NCBI RefSeq assembly: GCF_001580455.1
Contig: NZ_CP010951.1
Location: 1,240,001-1,304,000, forward strand
Reading direction: 5' to 3'
Origin: Ramlibacter tataouinensis
Lineage (GTDB): Bacteria; Pseudomonadota; Gammaproteobacteria; Burkholderiales; Burkholderiaceae_C
DNA: 64,000 nt
The position numbers and the translations under genes are program-made. Below, in pieces: positions 35,013 through 43,884 of this stretch. The notes under the pieces are model-generated. The model was not told the origin of the DNA and did not search any database. It was given only the letters and a program-made list of their open reading frames with translations. Numbering within the stretch: the stretch's first letter is position 1; each line of letters starts with the position of its first letter.

Positions 35013-35960
35013 ATGAGAATCGCGTTCATCGGGCAGCAGGAATTCGGCAAGGCCGTCCTCGAAGCCTTCCTGGCGCGCGGCGACACCATCGCCGGCGTAT
35101 TCTGCGTGCCGGACAAGCCCGGCGCCAGGCCGGACGCGCTGAAAGCCGACGCACTGGCGCTGGGCCTGCCGGTCTTTGCGTTCGCCAGCCTGCGCAGCCC
35201 CGAGGCCGAGGCCGCGATGCGCTCGCTCGACGCCGACCTGGGCGTGATGGCTTACGTGCTGCAGTTCGCGCCGCGATCCTTCGTGGACATCCCGCGCCAC
35301 GGCACCATCCAGTTCCACCCTTCGCTGCTGCCCAGGCATCGCGGGCCGTCTTCCATCAGCTGGCCCATCGCGCTGGGTGCGCGCGAGACCGGCATCACCA
35401 TCTTCCGCCCCACCGACGGCCTCGACGAAGGTCCGGTGGTGCTGCAGAAAACCTGCCCCATTGGCCCCGACGAGACGCTGGGCGAGGTCTACTTCAACAA
35501 GCTCTTCCCCCTGGGCGTGAGCGCGCTGCTCGAAGCCGCCGACCTGGTGGTGAACGGCCGGCATGGTGAACGAGTGCAGGACGAGCGCCACGCCACGTAC
35601 GAAGGCTGGATGCACGACGAAGAGGCGCGCATCCACTGGAACGGGCACGTCGACGTCGCCTACAACCTGATCCGCGCCTGCAACCCGGCGCCGGGCGCCT
35701 GGACCCTCCTCGATGGCCTGAAGGTGCGCTTCTTCGATTGCCGCAAGCACGTGGTGGGCCGCTTCGTGGCCGCGGGCCACAAGCCCGGCGACATCGCCGG
35801 CGTGACTGAACGCTCCATCGTGATCTGGGCCCACGGCGGCCTCATCGAGGTGTTCCGGCTGCGCCCCGAAGGCGGCGCCAAGATGGACGCCGGCGAATTC
35901 GCGCGCCAGCGCGGGCTGGCGGTCTCGACGGCCTGGCAGTCCTACCTGCGGCCGGCTTGA
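35013..35960 (+). CDS. Stand-alone 10-formyl-THF hydrolase/formyltransferase-like protein
   Basis: The 315-residue product is built like methionyl-tRNA formyltransferase but is much closer to the N-terminal hydrolase domain of animal 10-formyltetrahydrofolate dehydrogenase: MRIAFIGQQEFGKAVLE, FHPSLLPRHRG with His102, and TIFRPTDGLDEGP with Asp138, at the same 36-residue spacing as the catalytic His and Asp of that enzyme. ATYEG and the RACNPAPGAWT segment also match. No aldehyde dehydrogenase or acyl-carrier domain follows. It probably uses 10-formyl-THF to formylate or release formate. The start ATG has no strong ribosome site. Confidence 0.85.
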   Translation: MRIAFIGQQEFGKAVLEAFLARGDTIAGVFCVPDKPGARPDALKADALALGLPVFAFASLRSPEAEAAMRSLDADLGVMAYVLQFAPRSFVDIPRHGTIQFHPSLLPRHRGPSSISWPIALGARETGITIFRPTDGLDEGPVVLQKTCPIGPDETLGEVYFNKLFPLGVSALLEAADLVVNGRHGERVQDERHATYEGWMHDEEARIHWNGHVDVAYNLIRACNPAPGAWTLLDGLKVRFFDCRKHVVGRFVAAGHKPGDIAGVTERSIVIWAHGGLIEVFRLRPEGGAKMDAGEFARQRGLAVSTAWQSYLRPA

Positions 35961-35988
35961 GCCGCCGGGCGCATGGAAGCCCCTGCGC

Positions 35989-36780
35989 TCACCACTTGTT
36001 GCGCAGCTCGCGCAACTTGGTGAACACGGTCTTGGCGTCCGGCTGCGCCGGCAGCTCCGGGAAGTCTTCGCGCAGGCGTGCGACCACGCCGGGGCTGTCC
36101 AGACGCATGAAGGTGTTGATGCGCTGTTCGTCGGCCAGGGTCGTGACGATGGACTTGGCCGGATCGTGGCCCGTCACCTTCGGCAGCAGGTCCTGCGCCG
36201 CCGCGTTGTCCGGCTCGCGCGCCAGGGTGAAGCGCAGGTTGTTCTCGATGTAGTCGTGGCCCGGATAGATCTTCGTGTTCGCGGGCAGCCTTCCGAGCTG
36301 GTTGACGAAGGTGGCGAACAACTCGTTCACGTCGCCGCCGTTGTGCACGTTGCCCGCCCCGGCGTTGAACAGCGTATCGCCCGAAAACAGCGCCGGCTCG
36401 TCGGTGTGCGAACGCAGGCAGATGTGGCACATCGTGTGGCCCGGCGTATCCATGCACTCCAGCTCGACGCGCTTGCCGACCTTGATGACATCCCCCGCCT
36501 GCACGCCGCGATCGACACCGGGAATGAGCCTGGCGGCGCGATGGTGCGCGATCACCTTGGCCCCGGTGACGGCGACCACGGCCGCGTTGCCGCCGATATG
36601 GTCGTGGTGCTCGTGCGTGTTGAGGATCTGCGTGATCTGCCAGCCCTTGACCTTCGCGGTGGCGAGGGTCTTTTCATGGTCGAGCGGATCGATCGCGAGC
36701 GCCTCCCCCGTGTCGGGGCAGGCCACCAGGTAGTTGAAGTTGCGCAGCGAGTTGCCGGTCCAGATTCGCTCGACGATCAT
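35989..36780 (-). CDS. gloB: Hydroxyacylglutathione hydrolase (glyoxalase II)
   Basis: From ATG 36780 the 263-residue protein has the metallo-beta-lactamase zinc motif THEHHDH (55-61), the later DTPGHTMCHI and FSGDTLFNAGAG segments with further metal ligands, and the C-terminal glutathione-binding helices (EQRINTFMRLD). It hydrolyses S-lactoylglutathione to lactate and glutathione in the cytoplasm. Convergent with the formyltransferase-like gene. Confidence 0.94.
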   Translation of the reverse strand: MIVERIWTGNSLRNFNYLVACPDTGEALAIDPLDHEKTLATAKVKGWQITQILNTHEHHDHIGGNAAVVAVTGAKVIAHHRAARLIPGVDRGVQAGDVIKVGKRVELECMDTPGHTMCHICLRSHTDEPALFSGDTLFNAGAGNVHNGGDVNELFATFVNQLGRLPANTKIYPGHDYIENNLRFTLAREPDNAAAQDLLPKVTGHDPAKSIVTTLADEQRINTFMRLDSPGVVARLREDFPELPAQPDAKTVFTKLRELRNKW

Positions 36781-36890
36781 GCGGTCCACCTTTGGCTTGA
36801 GCCAAGGCACTTTACCGTATGGGCGGGAAACAGCTGAGTCGTCGTGCGGGGCCCTTGGCGGAACAAGATGCCGCTTGCCGCGCCTGTCGC

Positions 36891-37115
36891 CTAGTCGGCC
36901 TCGACCAGGCTGCCCATGGCAAACACGGACACCGGGACACGGCTGACGAGTTGCTCGGCGGACTGGCGCATCCAGCTCAGCTTCTTGAGCTCCTCCAGCT
37001 TAGCCTTGCGCTCGATTTCCAGTTCCTTGGGCGTCAGAAGTTCCATCTCTTGTGAAGTGAGAAGGTTCTCCAGGTTCTGGAGCGGGAGATCGTGGGAGGT
37101 CGTCGCAATCGTCAT
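36891..37115 (-). CDS. Small hypothetical protein, 74 aa
   Basis: The product (MTIATTSHDLPLQNLENLLTSQEMELLTPKELEIERKAKLEELKKLSWMRQ...) is mostly charged helix, likely a coiled coil, without signal or membrane segment. No clear ribosome site precedes the ATG. Amino-acid make-up is protein-like, so it is kept with moderate confidence. Family not recognised. Confidence 0.5.
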   Translation of the reverse strand: MTIATTSHDLPLQNLENLLTSQEMELLTPKELEIERKAKLEELKKLSWMRQSAEQLVSRVPVSVFAMGSLVEAD

Positions 37116-37211
37116 GCCGATATTGTCGGGCAGAAGGGCTGGGATTTCCCCTATAACCCGCGCCCGCTCCCTGCCGCGCTTGACAGACCGGCCCTCCGCA
37201 GGCTTGCTTGT

Positions 37212-37763
37212 TCACGGGCCTTGGCCGGGAAACCGGGCGCCGTCGCTTTCCAAGGGTATTCGCAGCGCGTTGGTCAGATAACTGACCGTCCGGTAGAAGC
37301 CGGCCAGCATCAGCAACTCGAGGATGGCGTTCTCGCTGAACGCCCCGCGCACGGAAAGCCAGAGCTCGTCGTCGATATCGCAATGCCGGTGCAGCGCGTC
37401 GCACAGGCGAATCAGCAGCCGGTCCTCTTCGGTCCAGCACGGGTCGTCGGCCGAACCCCTCGCAAGCGATCGGATCTGTTCTTCGGTCAGGCCCGCCTTC
37501 GCCGCGTACACCGTGACATGCACACCCCACTCGTACTCGGACCCGCAGAGCGCCGTGGTCCGGTCGATGACGATCTCCCGCTGCCGGAGGGTCAGGTTTC
37601 CCTTGTCCAGCAGCCCGCCCGCGAAGAACTTCTTGCTGAGCCGCGGGTCCCGGGCGACGGTCGCGAACAGGTGCAGGGGCGGCTTCCCCTTCATCGTCCG
37701 GTCGATGATCTCGGCAACCTCCTGGTCGAAGGGAGGACTGGCGGGTGCGATGCGTGCGGACAT
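37212..37763 (-). CDS. Carboxymuconolactone decarboxylase family protein
   Basis: The 183-residue helical protein has the AhpD/CMD signature around LTLRQREIVIDRTTALCGSEYEWGVH, with one Cys where AhpD has Cys-x2-Cys and a Glu-x3-His pair, and TEEDRLLIRLCDALH downstream. Such proteins are peroxidase-like or decarboxylases; a single Cys argues against classic AhpD redox activity. Substrate unknown. Single gene. Confidence 0.88.
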   Translation of the reverse strand: MSARIAPASPPFDQEVAEIIDRTMKGKPPLHLFATVARDPRLSKKFFAGGLLDKGNLTLRQREIVIDRTTALCGSEYEWGVHVTVYAAKAGLTEEQIRSLARGSADDPCWTEEDRLLIRLCDALHRHCDIDDELWLSVRGAFSENAILELLMLAGFYRTVSYLTNALRIPLESDGARFPGQGP

Positions 37764-37966
37764 GGCTTCTCTCCGGTGACTTCAGCGCCAGACATGCTAT
37801 GCCGATGCGCCTAAGGGGCAGTCACCCGGGTGTCAGGCGGCACGGCCCCTTGTCGGCCGCACGCCGGGCCGCAGCAGCCTTCGAACCCGCTACACAAGGT
37901 TGCGTCAGCACGCGCGCAGGTCGTGTACAAGGGTAGCATCACGGCCCTGCCGTGAATGGAGGCAGC

Positions 37967-39400
37967 ATGAGCAGCGACGCGTCGTCCGCCGTTGCAGCGC
38001 CCCGTGCGCTGAGCACCGTGCCCGGCCCGCGCGGCTGGCCGGTTGTCGGGGTCGCGCCGCAAGTGCGGCCTGAGAGCTTCCACCGGCAACTGGAGGCCTG
38101 GTCCGGGCGCTACGGGAGCGTGTTCGCCTTCCGCATCGGCGGCCGGCATTTCCTGGCGGTCAGCGATCCCGAGACCGTGGCCGGCGTTTTGCGGCGGCGT
38201 CCGGCTGTCTTCCGCCGGACGACGCGCCTGGAACAAGCCTCGCGCGAGCTTGGTTTCCTGGGGCTGTTTTCCGCCAGCGGCGATACCTGGCGCCGGCAGC
38301 GGCCCATGGTGCTGGCTGGGCTGGACCCGGCGCACATCCGCACTTACCTGCCGGCACTGACCGCCATCACCGACCGCCTGCGGCGGCGCTGGCTGGACGC
38401 AGCCGCGGCAGGGCGCGAGATCGACCTCACGGCCGACCTGATGCGCTATACGGTCGACGTGACGACCAGCCTGGCCTTCGGCCACAACCTCAACACGCTG
38501 GAGGCGAGCACCGAGACCGCAATCCAGCAGCACCTCAACGTCATCCTGCCGGCGCTGTTCAAGCGCCTGATGTCGCCCCTGCCGCGGTGGCCGGACAAGG
38601 CGCTGGCCGGGCACGTCATTGCGCTGCGCGCGGCCGTGCAGGAGTTCATCGCCCAGGCGCGGCGCGACCTGGCGGAACAGCCCGCGCTGCGGCAGCAGCC
38701 GGCCAACCTGATCCAGGCCCTGGTGGCTGCGAGCGAGGATGCCGCGCACGGCATCACCGAGGAGGACGTGTCGGGCAATGTGCTCACCATGCTTCTGGCC
38801 GGTGAGGACACGACGGCGCACACGCTGGCGTGGCTGTTCTGGCTGCTGTATCGCAACCCGCAGGCCCTGGCAACGGCGCGCGCCGAGGTCGATGCGGTGC
38901 TGGGAGCCGGCGGGCAGGTGCGGGCCATCGACGACCTCGCGCGCCTGGACTACGTGGAGGCCTGCGCCAACGAGGCCATGCGGCTGAAGCCGGTGGCGCC
39001 CATGATCATGAACGAGGCGTGCGAAGAGACCGTGGTCGCCGATGTCCTGGTGCCCCGCGGCGGCATCGTCATCTGCCTGCTGCGTCCGGCCAACCTCGAC
39101 GATGCGCATTTCCCGAGACCGATGCAGTTCGATCCGGGGCGCTGGCGCGGCGGCCCCGGCGCCGCCGCGTCGCTGTCTTCCGCCAAGCGCGTTGCCATGC
39201 CCTTCGGCGCCGGTCCGCGCATGTGCCCGGGCCGCTACCTGGCCATCGCGGAGATCAAGATGGTCGCTGCGATGCTGCTGGCGCAGTTCGACGTCGTGGA
39301 CGTCTCGGCGGCCGGCGTGGACGAACCGCGCGAGCGGCTGGCGCTCACCATGGCGCCGGTCGGCTTGAGAATGAGCCTGCGAAAGCGCCCGGCGGCCTAG
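37967..39400 (+). CDS. Cytochrome P450
   Basis: ATG 37967 follows GGAGG. The 477-residue protein has the oxygen-binding I-helix motif LLAGEDTTAH (about 278), the ExxR pair EAMR in the K helix, a PRGG-x-V segment and the heme loop FGAGPRMCPGRYLA with heme ligand Cys420. The form is like CYP4/CYP102-type class E enzymes rather than the usual soluble bacterial group. No membrane anchor or redox partner gene is adjacent. It converges with a BBE-type flavoprotein gene. Confidence 0.95.
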   Translation: MSSDASSAVAAPRALSTVPGPRGWPVVGVAPQVRPESFHRQLEAWSGRYGSVFAFRIGGRHFLAVSDPETVAGVLRRRPAVFRRTTRLEQASRELGFLGLFSASGDTWRRQRPMVLAGLDPAHIRTYLPALTAITDRLRRRWLDAAAAGREIDLTADLMRYTVDVTTSLAFGHNLNTLEASTETAIQQHLNVILPALFKRLMSPLPRWPDKALAGHVIALRAAVQEFIAQARRDLAEQPALRQQPANLIQALVAASEDAAHGITEEDVSGNVLTMLLAGEDTTAHTLAWLFWLLYRNPQALATARAEVDAVLGAGGQVRAIDDLARLDYVEACANEAMRLKPVAPMIMNEACEETVVADVLVPRGGIVICLLRPANLDDAHFPRPMQFDPGRWRGGPGAAASLSSAKRVAMPFGAGPRMCPGRYLAIAEIKMVAAMLLAQFDVVDVSAAGVDEPRERLALTMAPVGLRMSLRKRPAA

Positions 39401-39443
39401 ACGGCAGGCGGGCGCATTCGTTGGATGGGCCGGCGGCCAGGCC

Positions 39444-40829
39444 TCAGGTGGCCGGCTTGATGTTCTGGTTGACGCGGAAGAGATTCTTCGGGTCGTACTT
39501 CGCCTTGATGGCCGCGAGGCGGGCGTAGTTGTCGCCGTAAGTGGCCTGCACGCGGCCATCCGCCTCGTCGTCCATCATGAAGTTGACGTAGGCGCCTTCC
39601 ATGTTGTAGGGGTGGACGGCCTTCCAATAGGCGCGTCCCCAGGTCTTGAGCGCCTCCGCCTTCTTCGGGTCCGGATCGATCCCCGCGATCACCATCGACC
39701 AGGTCGCATCGCGGGTGCTCCACGCCGTCGCGTCCTTCGCCACGCGCCGCGCGGCGCCGTCGATCGGGTACAGGTGCATCAGGCACAGGTCGCTGGGCGC
39801 ATTGGCGGCCTGTGCGATGTGCGCCTCGATCGCGGCGTCAGGCAGCGACTTGACGAAGTCGCCCTTCCAATACCATTGCAGGCCCTTCGGGAAGAACGGA
39901 TCGAACATCGAATTGATCGCCGTGAACGGCATCTCGCCCATCCAGTTGAAGAACGGTGCCGGCAAGCCGCCGAGCAGCTTCGCCATGATCTTCTCGCCCT
40001 CGGCCGCGCTGCCGTTGAAGGCGCCAATGATGGCGCAGGCGCGCTTTCCCCAGTGCTCCTTCGGGAACGGATCCATAGGCGGCACCGTCTTCAGCCCGAC
40101 GAATATGCCGAGTTCTTCCGGCGCCGAGGGCAGGAAGTCGCGATAGGCGCTCATCACGGCTTTCCCGTGCGCGGCAGCATCCCAGAAGATCGGCCCTGCA
40201 TAGACCATGCGGACTGGATGCGCCTGGAACAGGAAGCTCGTCACGACGCCGAAGTTGCCGCCGCCGCCGCGCACGGCCCAGAACAGGTCGGGATGCTGGC
40301 GCTCGTTGGCCGTCACGAAGCTGCCGTCGGCAAGCACCATGTCGACTTCGAGCAGGTTGTCGATCGTCAAGCCATGCTTGCGCGTGAGGTAGCCGGTGCC
40401 GCCGCCGAGCGTCAGCCCGGCCACGCCGGTGCTGGAGACGATGCCGAAGGGCACCGCGAGGCCGAACGCGTGTGTGGCATGGTCCACGTCACCCCCCGTG
40501 CAACCCGGGTCCACCCGCACGGTCTTCGCCTGCGGATCCACCCGCACACTCTTCATCAGGGACAGGTCGATCATCAGGCCGTCGTCGCAGCTGCCGAGCC
40601 CCGGGCCGTTGTGTGCACCGCCGCGGATCGCGATCAACAGGCCCTGGTCGCGGCCGTAGTTGACGGCGGCGATGACGTCCGCCGCATCAACGCAGCGGGC
40701 GATGACGCGCGGCTTCTTGTCGATCATGCCGTTGTAGAGGGCGCGAACAGCGTCGTAGTCGGCGTCGTCTCGCCCGATGACGCGCCCGCGCATGCCTTGC
40801 TGCAGTGCGGAGACGATCTGGTCTGTCAT
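39444..40829 (-). CDS. Berberine-bridge-type FAD-linked oxidoreductase (second copy)
   Basis: ATG 40829 has AGGAG upstream. The 461-residue product is a paralogue of the flavoprotein at 27503: RGGAHN with His73 for FAD linkage, GLTLGGGTGYLTRKHG, and a C-terminal YGDNYARLAAIKAKYDPKNLFRVNQNI segment. The second flavin-linking Cys is again missing (FGIVSSTG). No signal peptide. It is convergent with P450, and a long spacer upstream (40830-41270) should hold its promoter. Confidence 0.92.
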   Translation of the reverse strand: MTDQIVSALQQGMRGRVIGRDDADYDAVRALYNGMIDKKPRVIARCVDAADVIAAVNYGRDQGLLIAIRGGAHNGPGLGSCDDGLMIDLSLMKSVRVDPQAKTVRVDPGCTGGDVDHATHAFGLAVPFGIVSSTGVAGLTLGGGTGYLTRKHGLTIDNLLEVDMVLADGSFVTANERQHPDLFWAVRGGGGNFGVVTSFLFQAHPVRMVYAGPIFWDAAAHGKAVMSAYRDFLPSAPEELGIFVGLKTVPPMDPFPKEHWGKRACAIIGAFNGSAAEGEKIMAKLLGGLPAPFFNWMGEMPFTAINSMFDPFFPKGLQWYWKGDFVKSLPDAAIEAHIAQAANAPSDLCLMHLYPIDGAARRVAKDATAWSTRDATWSMVIAGIDPDPKKAEALKTWGRAYWKAVHPYNMEGAYVNFMMDDEADGRVQATYGDNYARLAAIKAKYDPKNLFRVNQNIKPAT

Positions 40830-41270
40830 GGTGTTCTCCTTCGTCGATGGAGGGTCAAGGGGGTCGGCTGGCGCGATGGGACGCGTCAGGGCAACAATCT
40901 GCCGGAACGCTGTATCCGCGCTGTTTCTGAGACGGACGGCTGCGTATCAGCCGTGTAACGCTCCCCCTGTCGTGCAGGCCGGGGTCGCGCGACGCTCTGC
41001 GCGCGAAGGACTTGCTTGTCTGGGGGCGCGGGGGAGGCCCGTCGCGAGCCAGAACCGCACGAGGACTTCAGTGTGTCGCTCGCACCACAGGATCGCATTG
41101 AAGAGGCAGCGGCGGCTGCCGCTGCTCACGGAAGCAGCACCGGGCTGCGCGCCGCGCCAGGACTGGCGGCTCAGCACTTGGGCCACGGTTTTCCACAGCC
41201 TTCTCCACGCGATCTGTGGAAATCGACCCTGCCCGACCTGTGCTAGGGCCGTGTCGACCGAAGTCGCAGC
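40830..41270. other. Spacer with a perfect 9-bp inverted repeat
   Basis: No supported gene. The side next to the flavoprotein should carry its promoter. At 41190-41198 and 41214-41222 the arms TTTCCACAG and CTGTGGAAA pair perfectly across 15 bases; no T-run follows. Minus-strand open frames here are Arg/Pro-rich with no ribosome site. Confidence 0.5.
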
Positions 41271-41687
41271 TCAGCTGGCCGAGGGCGGCGCGGCGGCCGC
41301 GCGCTCCTTCTGCACCCGTTCCGTCACGTCGCGCGCGATCGCGACCGAACCGGCCACGCCACCCGCGTCGTCTTTCACCACGGCGAAGGTCATCTCGACG
41401 TAGAGTTTGTCCCCGTTCTTGCGCTCGGCCCGCGTCAAGGACGGCCGGCCGGCCAGCCGGGTCTGGCCGGTCGTCATCGCTTTGCCGAAGCCGGTCCAAT
41501 GGGCTGCGCGCAAGCGTTCCGGAATGATCAGGTCGAGGTTCTGGCCCAGGGCCTCCGCGGCGCTGTAGCCGAACAGCCTGCCGGCAGCCTCGTTCCAGCG
41601 GACGATGTTGCCGGCGGGATCAGCAAAGATGAGGGCATCCGTTGTTTGCTCGAGGATCCATTCCGCCAGCTGTGGAGATTCGTTCAT
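41271..41687 (-). CDS. Stand-alone PAS-domain protein
   Basis: ATG 41687 has GGAG upstream. The 138-residue product is a single PAS domain (LAEWILEQTTDALIFADPAGNIVRWNEAAGRLFGYSAAEALGQ) with the C-terminal IARDVTERV linker seen before output domains, but no kinase, GGDEF or HTH follows. It may signal by binding another protein. Cofactor unknown. Confidence 0.88.
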   Translation of the reverse strand: MNESPQLAEWILEQTTDALIFADPAGNIVRWNEAAGRLFGYSAAEALGQNLDLIIPERLRAAHWTGFGKAMTTGQTRLAGRPSLTRAERKNGDKLYVEMTFAVVKDDAGGVAGSVAIARDVTERVQKERAAAAPPSAS

Positions 41688-41942
41688 GGTTGGGGCTCCA
41701 GGATGCACCCAAGGGGCCGCAAGGTCTGGTCTTGCGTGACACGTTCGGTGGGTGCTCGCCACATCCTACCGAAGCTGCCATGACGCCGCTCTTGACCCAG
41801 GGCAGACATTGCTCGGGCGCGGGGGCAATCTGCGCGGGGTGCATCAGGCATTGCTGGCGAATCGGCTCCCTGCCATTTGCTCGAACGAATGATTAGTGCG
41901 CCGGCGATCCCGCGAGGCCCGGAGTTCAGCAGAGGCGCGCGC

Positions 41943-42305
41943 TCAGGCCCGCCGCACTTCCATCACGCCGTGCTCGGTGGCCTGCTCGTAGGCCGATGCC
42001 TGGTGCGAAGCCAGGTGCAGCAGGATGCGCGGCGCCTGGGTCTTGATGACGCGGCGCAGCAGGATGCCTGCGGCCACCAGCAGCGCGCCGATCCACGGAT
42101 AGCCGACCAGGGCCGCGGCAATGCCCGGGCCGATGATGGCGAGCGCCAGGGGCGTGGCGTGCGTGCGGTGAGCCACGAAGGGCGCCGCCAGCGCGGGATT
42201 GACGATGACGCGAAAGCGCCCGTGGGGCAGCCCGTTCCGGAATTCTTCGAAAGGGATGTATTCGGCAGTCTCCTGCACTGCGTTCTGGTCGTTCTGGCCG
42301 CTCAT
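41943..42305 (-). CDS. Hypothetical membrane protein, 120 aa
   Basis: The product has a soluble N-terminus (MSGQNDQNAVQETAEYIPFEEFRNGLPHGRFRVIV) and two adjacent membrane segments around residues 50-85 (LALAIIGPGIAAALVGY and WIGALLVAAGILL), then a short basic tail. No family recognised. It lies 72 bases downstream of the TAXI gene on the same strand and may belong to that unit. Confidence 0.7.
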   Translation of the reverse strand: MSGQNDQNAVQETAEYIPFEEFRNGLPHGRFRVIVNPALAAPFVAHRTHATPLALAIIGPGIAAALVGYPWIGALLVAAGILLRRVIKTQAPRILLHLASHQASAYEQATEHGVMEVRRA

Positions 42306-42377
42306 GGCCGCATTCTGACATCGACGGCGGAGGCCTTCGGCGCTGCCCCTGACTCCACCGTCAGGTCGACGCGGATA

Positions 42378-43883
42378 TCAGCGCGGCGCGCTGGCAGCCG
42401 GCTGGGCTGTCGGCGCCAGCACCCGCGCGGCCGCCGTGTGCAAGGGCACCGTGAGGCCCTGGCGCGCCGTCGCGGCCGACACCTGCAGGCCTTGCGCGCT
42501 GCCGCGGGCGGCGAAGTCGCGCCCCTTGCGGAACACGAAGCTGGTGAGCGCGCCCACCTCGGCTTCGGACAGGTCCGCCCCCACCAGCAACACGGCCGCG
42601 GTGGCCACGGTGTTCACGCCCGCGCCCTGCCTGGGATAGCTGCCGGCCGGGATGGCGTAGGCAAACAGGCCGGTGCGGCCAGCCGTCAGTTGCGCAATGG
42701 CGCTATCCGACAGCGGCAGCAGCTTGAGCGGCACGTTGGTCAGCGCGTCGCGCACGCTGTCGGCGGGAATGCCGATCACCTGCAGCACCGCATCCACTTC
42801 CTTGCGCCCCAGCGCCACCAGCGCGTCGGCCAGCCCGATCTCGCGCGCCTGGATGTCGCGCGGCGTCAGCCCATGCGCCTCCAGCACCCGCAGCACGGTG
42901 GTGCGCGAGGCGGCGCCGGGTTGCCCGATGGCGACGACCCGCCCGCGCAGGCTGGCCACCGCGGCCAAGCCGCTGTCGGCGCGCACGATCACGTGCACCG
43001 CTTCCGGGTACAGGCTGCCGAGGGCGCGCAGCGCCGGTGCCGCACCGCGCGCCTGGAACGGGCCGGTGCCTTCGTAGGCGGCCAGCGCCGAGTCGGCCTG
43101 GGCCAGCGCGACCTGCACCTTGCCCTCGCGCAGCAGATCCAGGTTCTCCTCGCCACCGAAGGTCACCAGAGGCAGCGTGCGCGGTCCGCCGGGCTCGTCC
43201 AGGGCGCGCGCGAAGCGAAGGTACTGGCCATGTTCCGGGCCGGCGGCGATCGCATAGCCCGCGCTGGCGCGGGCCAGCCGCGCCCGGATGGATGCCTGCG
43301 CGGCGGTCAGTTCCTCCTCGATGATGGCCATCTGCGCCGGGGAGGTCTCCTTGGACACCGAATCGATCACCTTGCGCATCGCGTCCAGAATAGCGGCCGG
43401 ACCGGTGGCGGTGTTGGTGGCATAGGCCGGCGCCTCCTTGGGCCGGAAGCCGGCGCCGGCCACCGCCACCCAATGGTCGGCCTCGCGCTTGTACAGCGCC
43501 GTGCCGTGCGCCCGCACGATGTCGCCTGCCTTGTTGCCGCCCGACTGCACGCCGCCCACCCCCTTGGGCCCCGCGCCCAAGGCCGAGACGAGGCCGGCCA
43601 TGCCGGGGGCGTCCCAGGCGCCGAAGTCCATGTCCTTCTGCACGCGGAAGCTGGCGTCGTAGTAAACGATGCGGCGGCTCTCCCCCTCCGGCGCCTTCTG
43701 GTCGCGTTGCGAACCGCGCCGCTGCAAGTCCTGCAGCACCAGCGCCTCGCCGGGCAGCGCCTGCGCCACGCGCACCTCCACATCGCGCCGCAGGGCTTGC
43801 GTGTCGGGGCCGCCGCTGCAGCCGGCGAGCAGCATGAGCAGGCTCAACAGGAATCCAAGGTGGCGCATCTCAGGCTGCTTCAT
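42378..43883 (-). CDS. TAXI-type solute-binding lipoprotein with extra N-terminal domain
   Basis: The 501-residue product starts with a lipoprotein signal (LSLLMLLAGC, Cys22). From about residue 218 it reads like a TAXI solute-binding protein: GYAIAAGPEHGQYLRFARAL, VALAQADSALAAYEG, SLYPEAVHVIVRADSG and GVNTVATAAVLLVGADLSE. The roughly 195 residues before that (YYDASFRVQKDMDFGAW, HWVAVAGAGFRPKEAPAYATN and a coiled-coil-like helix near 190-215) are additional. TAXI proteins normally serve TRAP carriers, but no TRAP membrane genes are here. The gene is one base after gltS, so it most likely serves that carrier. Confidence 0.85.
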   Translation of the reverse strand: MKQPEMRHLGFLLSLLMLLAGCSGGPDTQALRRDVEVRVAQALPGEALVLQDLQRRGSQRDQKAPEGESRRIVYYDASFRVQKDMDFGAWDAPGMAGLVSALGAGPKGVGGVQSGGNKAGDIVRAHGTALYKREADHWVAVAGAGFRPKEAPAYATNTATGPAAILDAMRKVIDSVSKETSPAQMAIIEEELTAAQASIRARLARASAGYAIAAGPEHGQYLRFARALDEPGGPRTLPLVTFGGEENLDLLREGKVQVALAQADSALAAYEGTGPFQARGAAPALRALGSLYPEAVHVIVRADSGLAAVASLRGRVVAIGQPGAASRTTVLRVLEAHGLTPRDIQAREIGLADALVALGRKEVDAVLQVIGIPADSVRDALTNVPLKLLPLSDSAIAQLTAGRTGLFAYAIPAGSYPRQGAGVNTVATAAVLLVGADLSEAEVGALTSFVFRKGRDFAARGSAQGLQVSAATARQGLTVPLHTAAARVLAPTAQPAASAPR

Positions 43884-43884
43884 C

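Noticed and set aside
41190..41222. TTTTCCACAG-type elements read as DnaA boxes of an origin
   Set aside because: They do not match the DnaA-box consensus well, are only two, and no AT-rich unwinding region, dnaA or parB gene is near.
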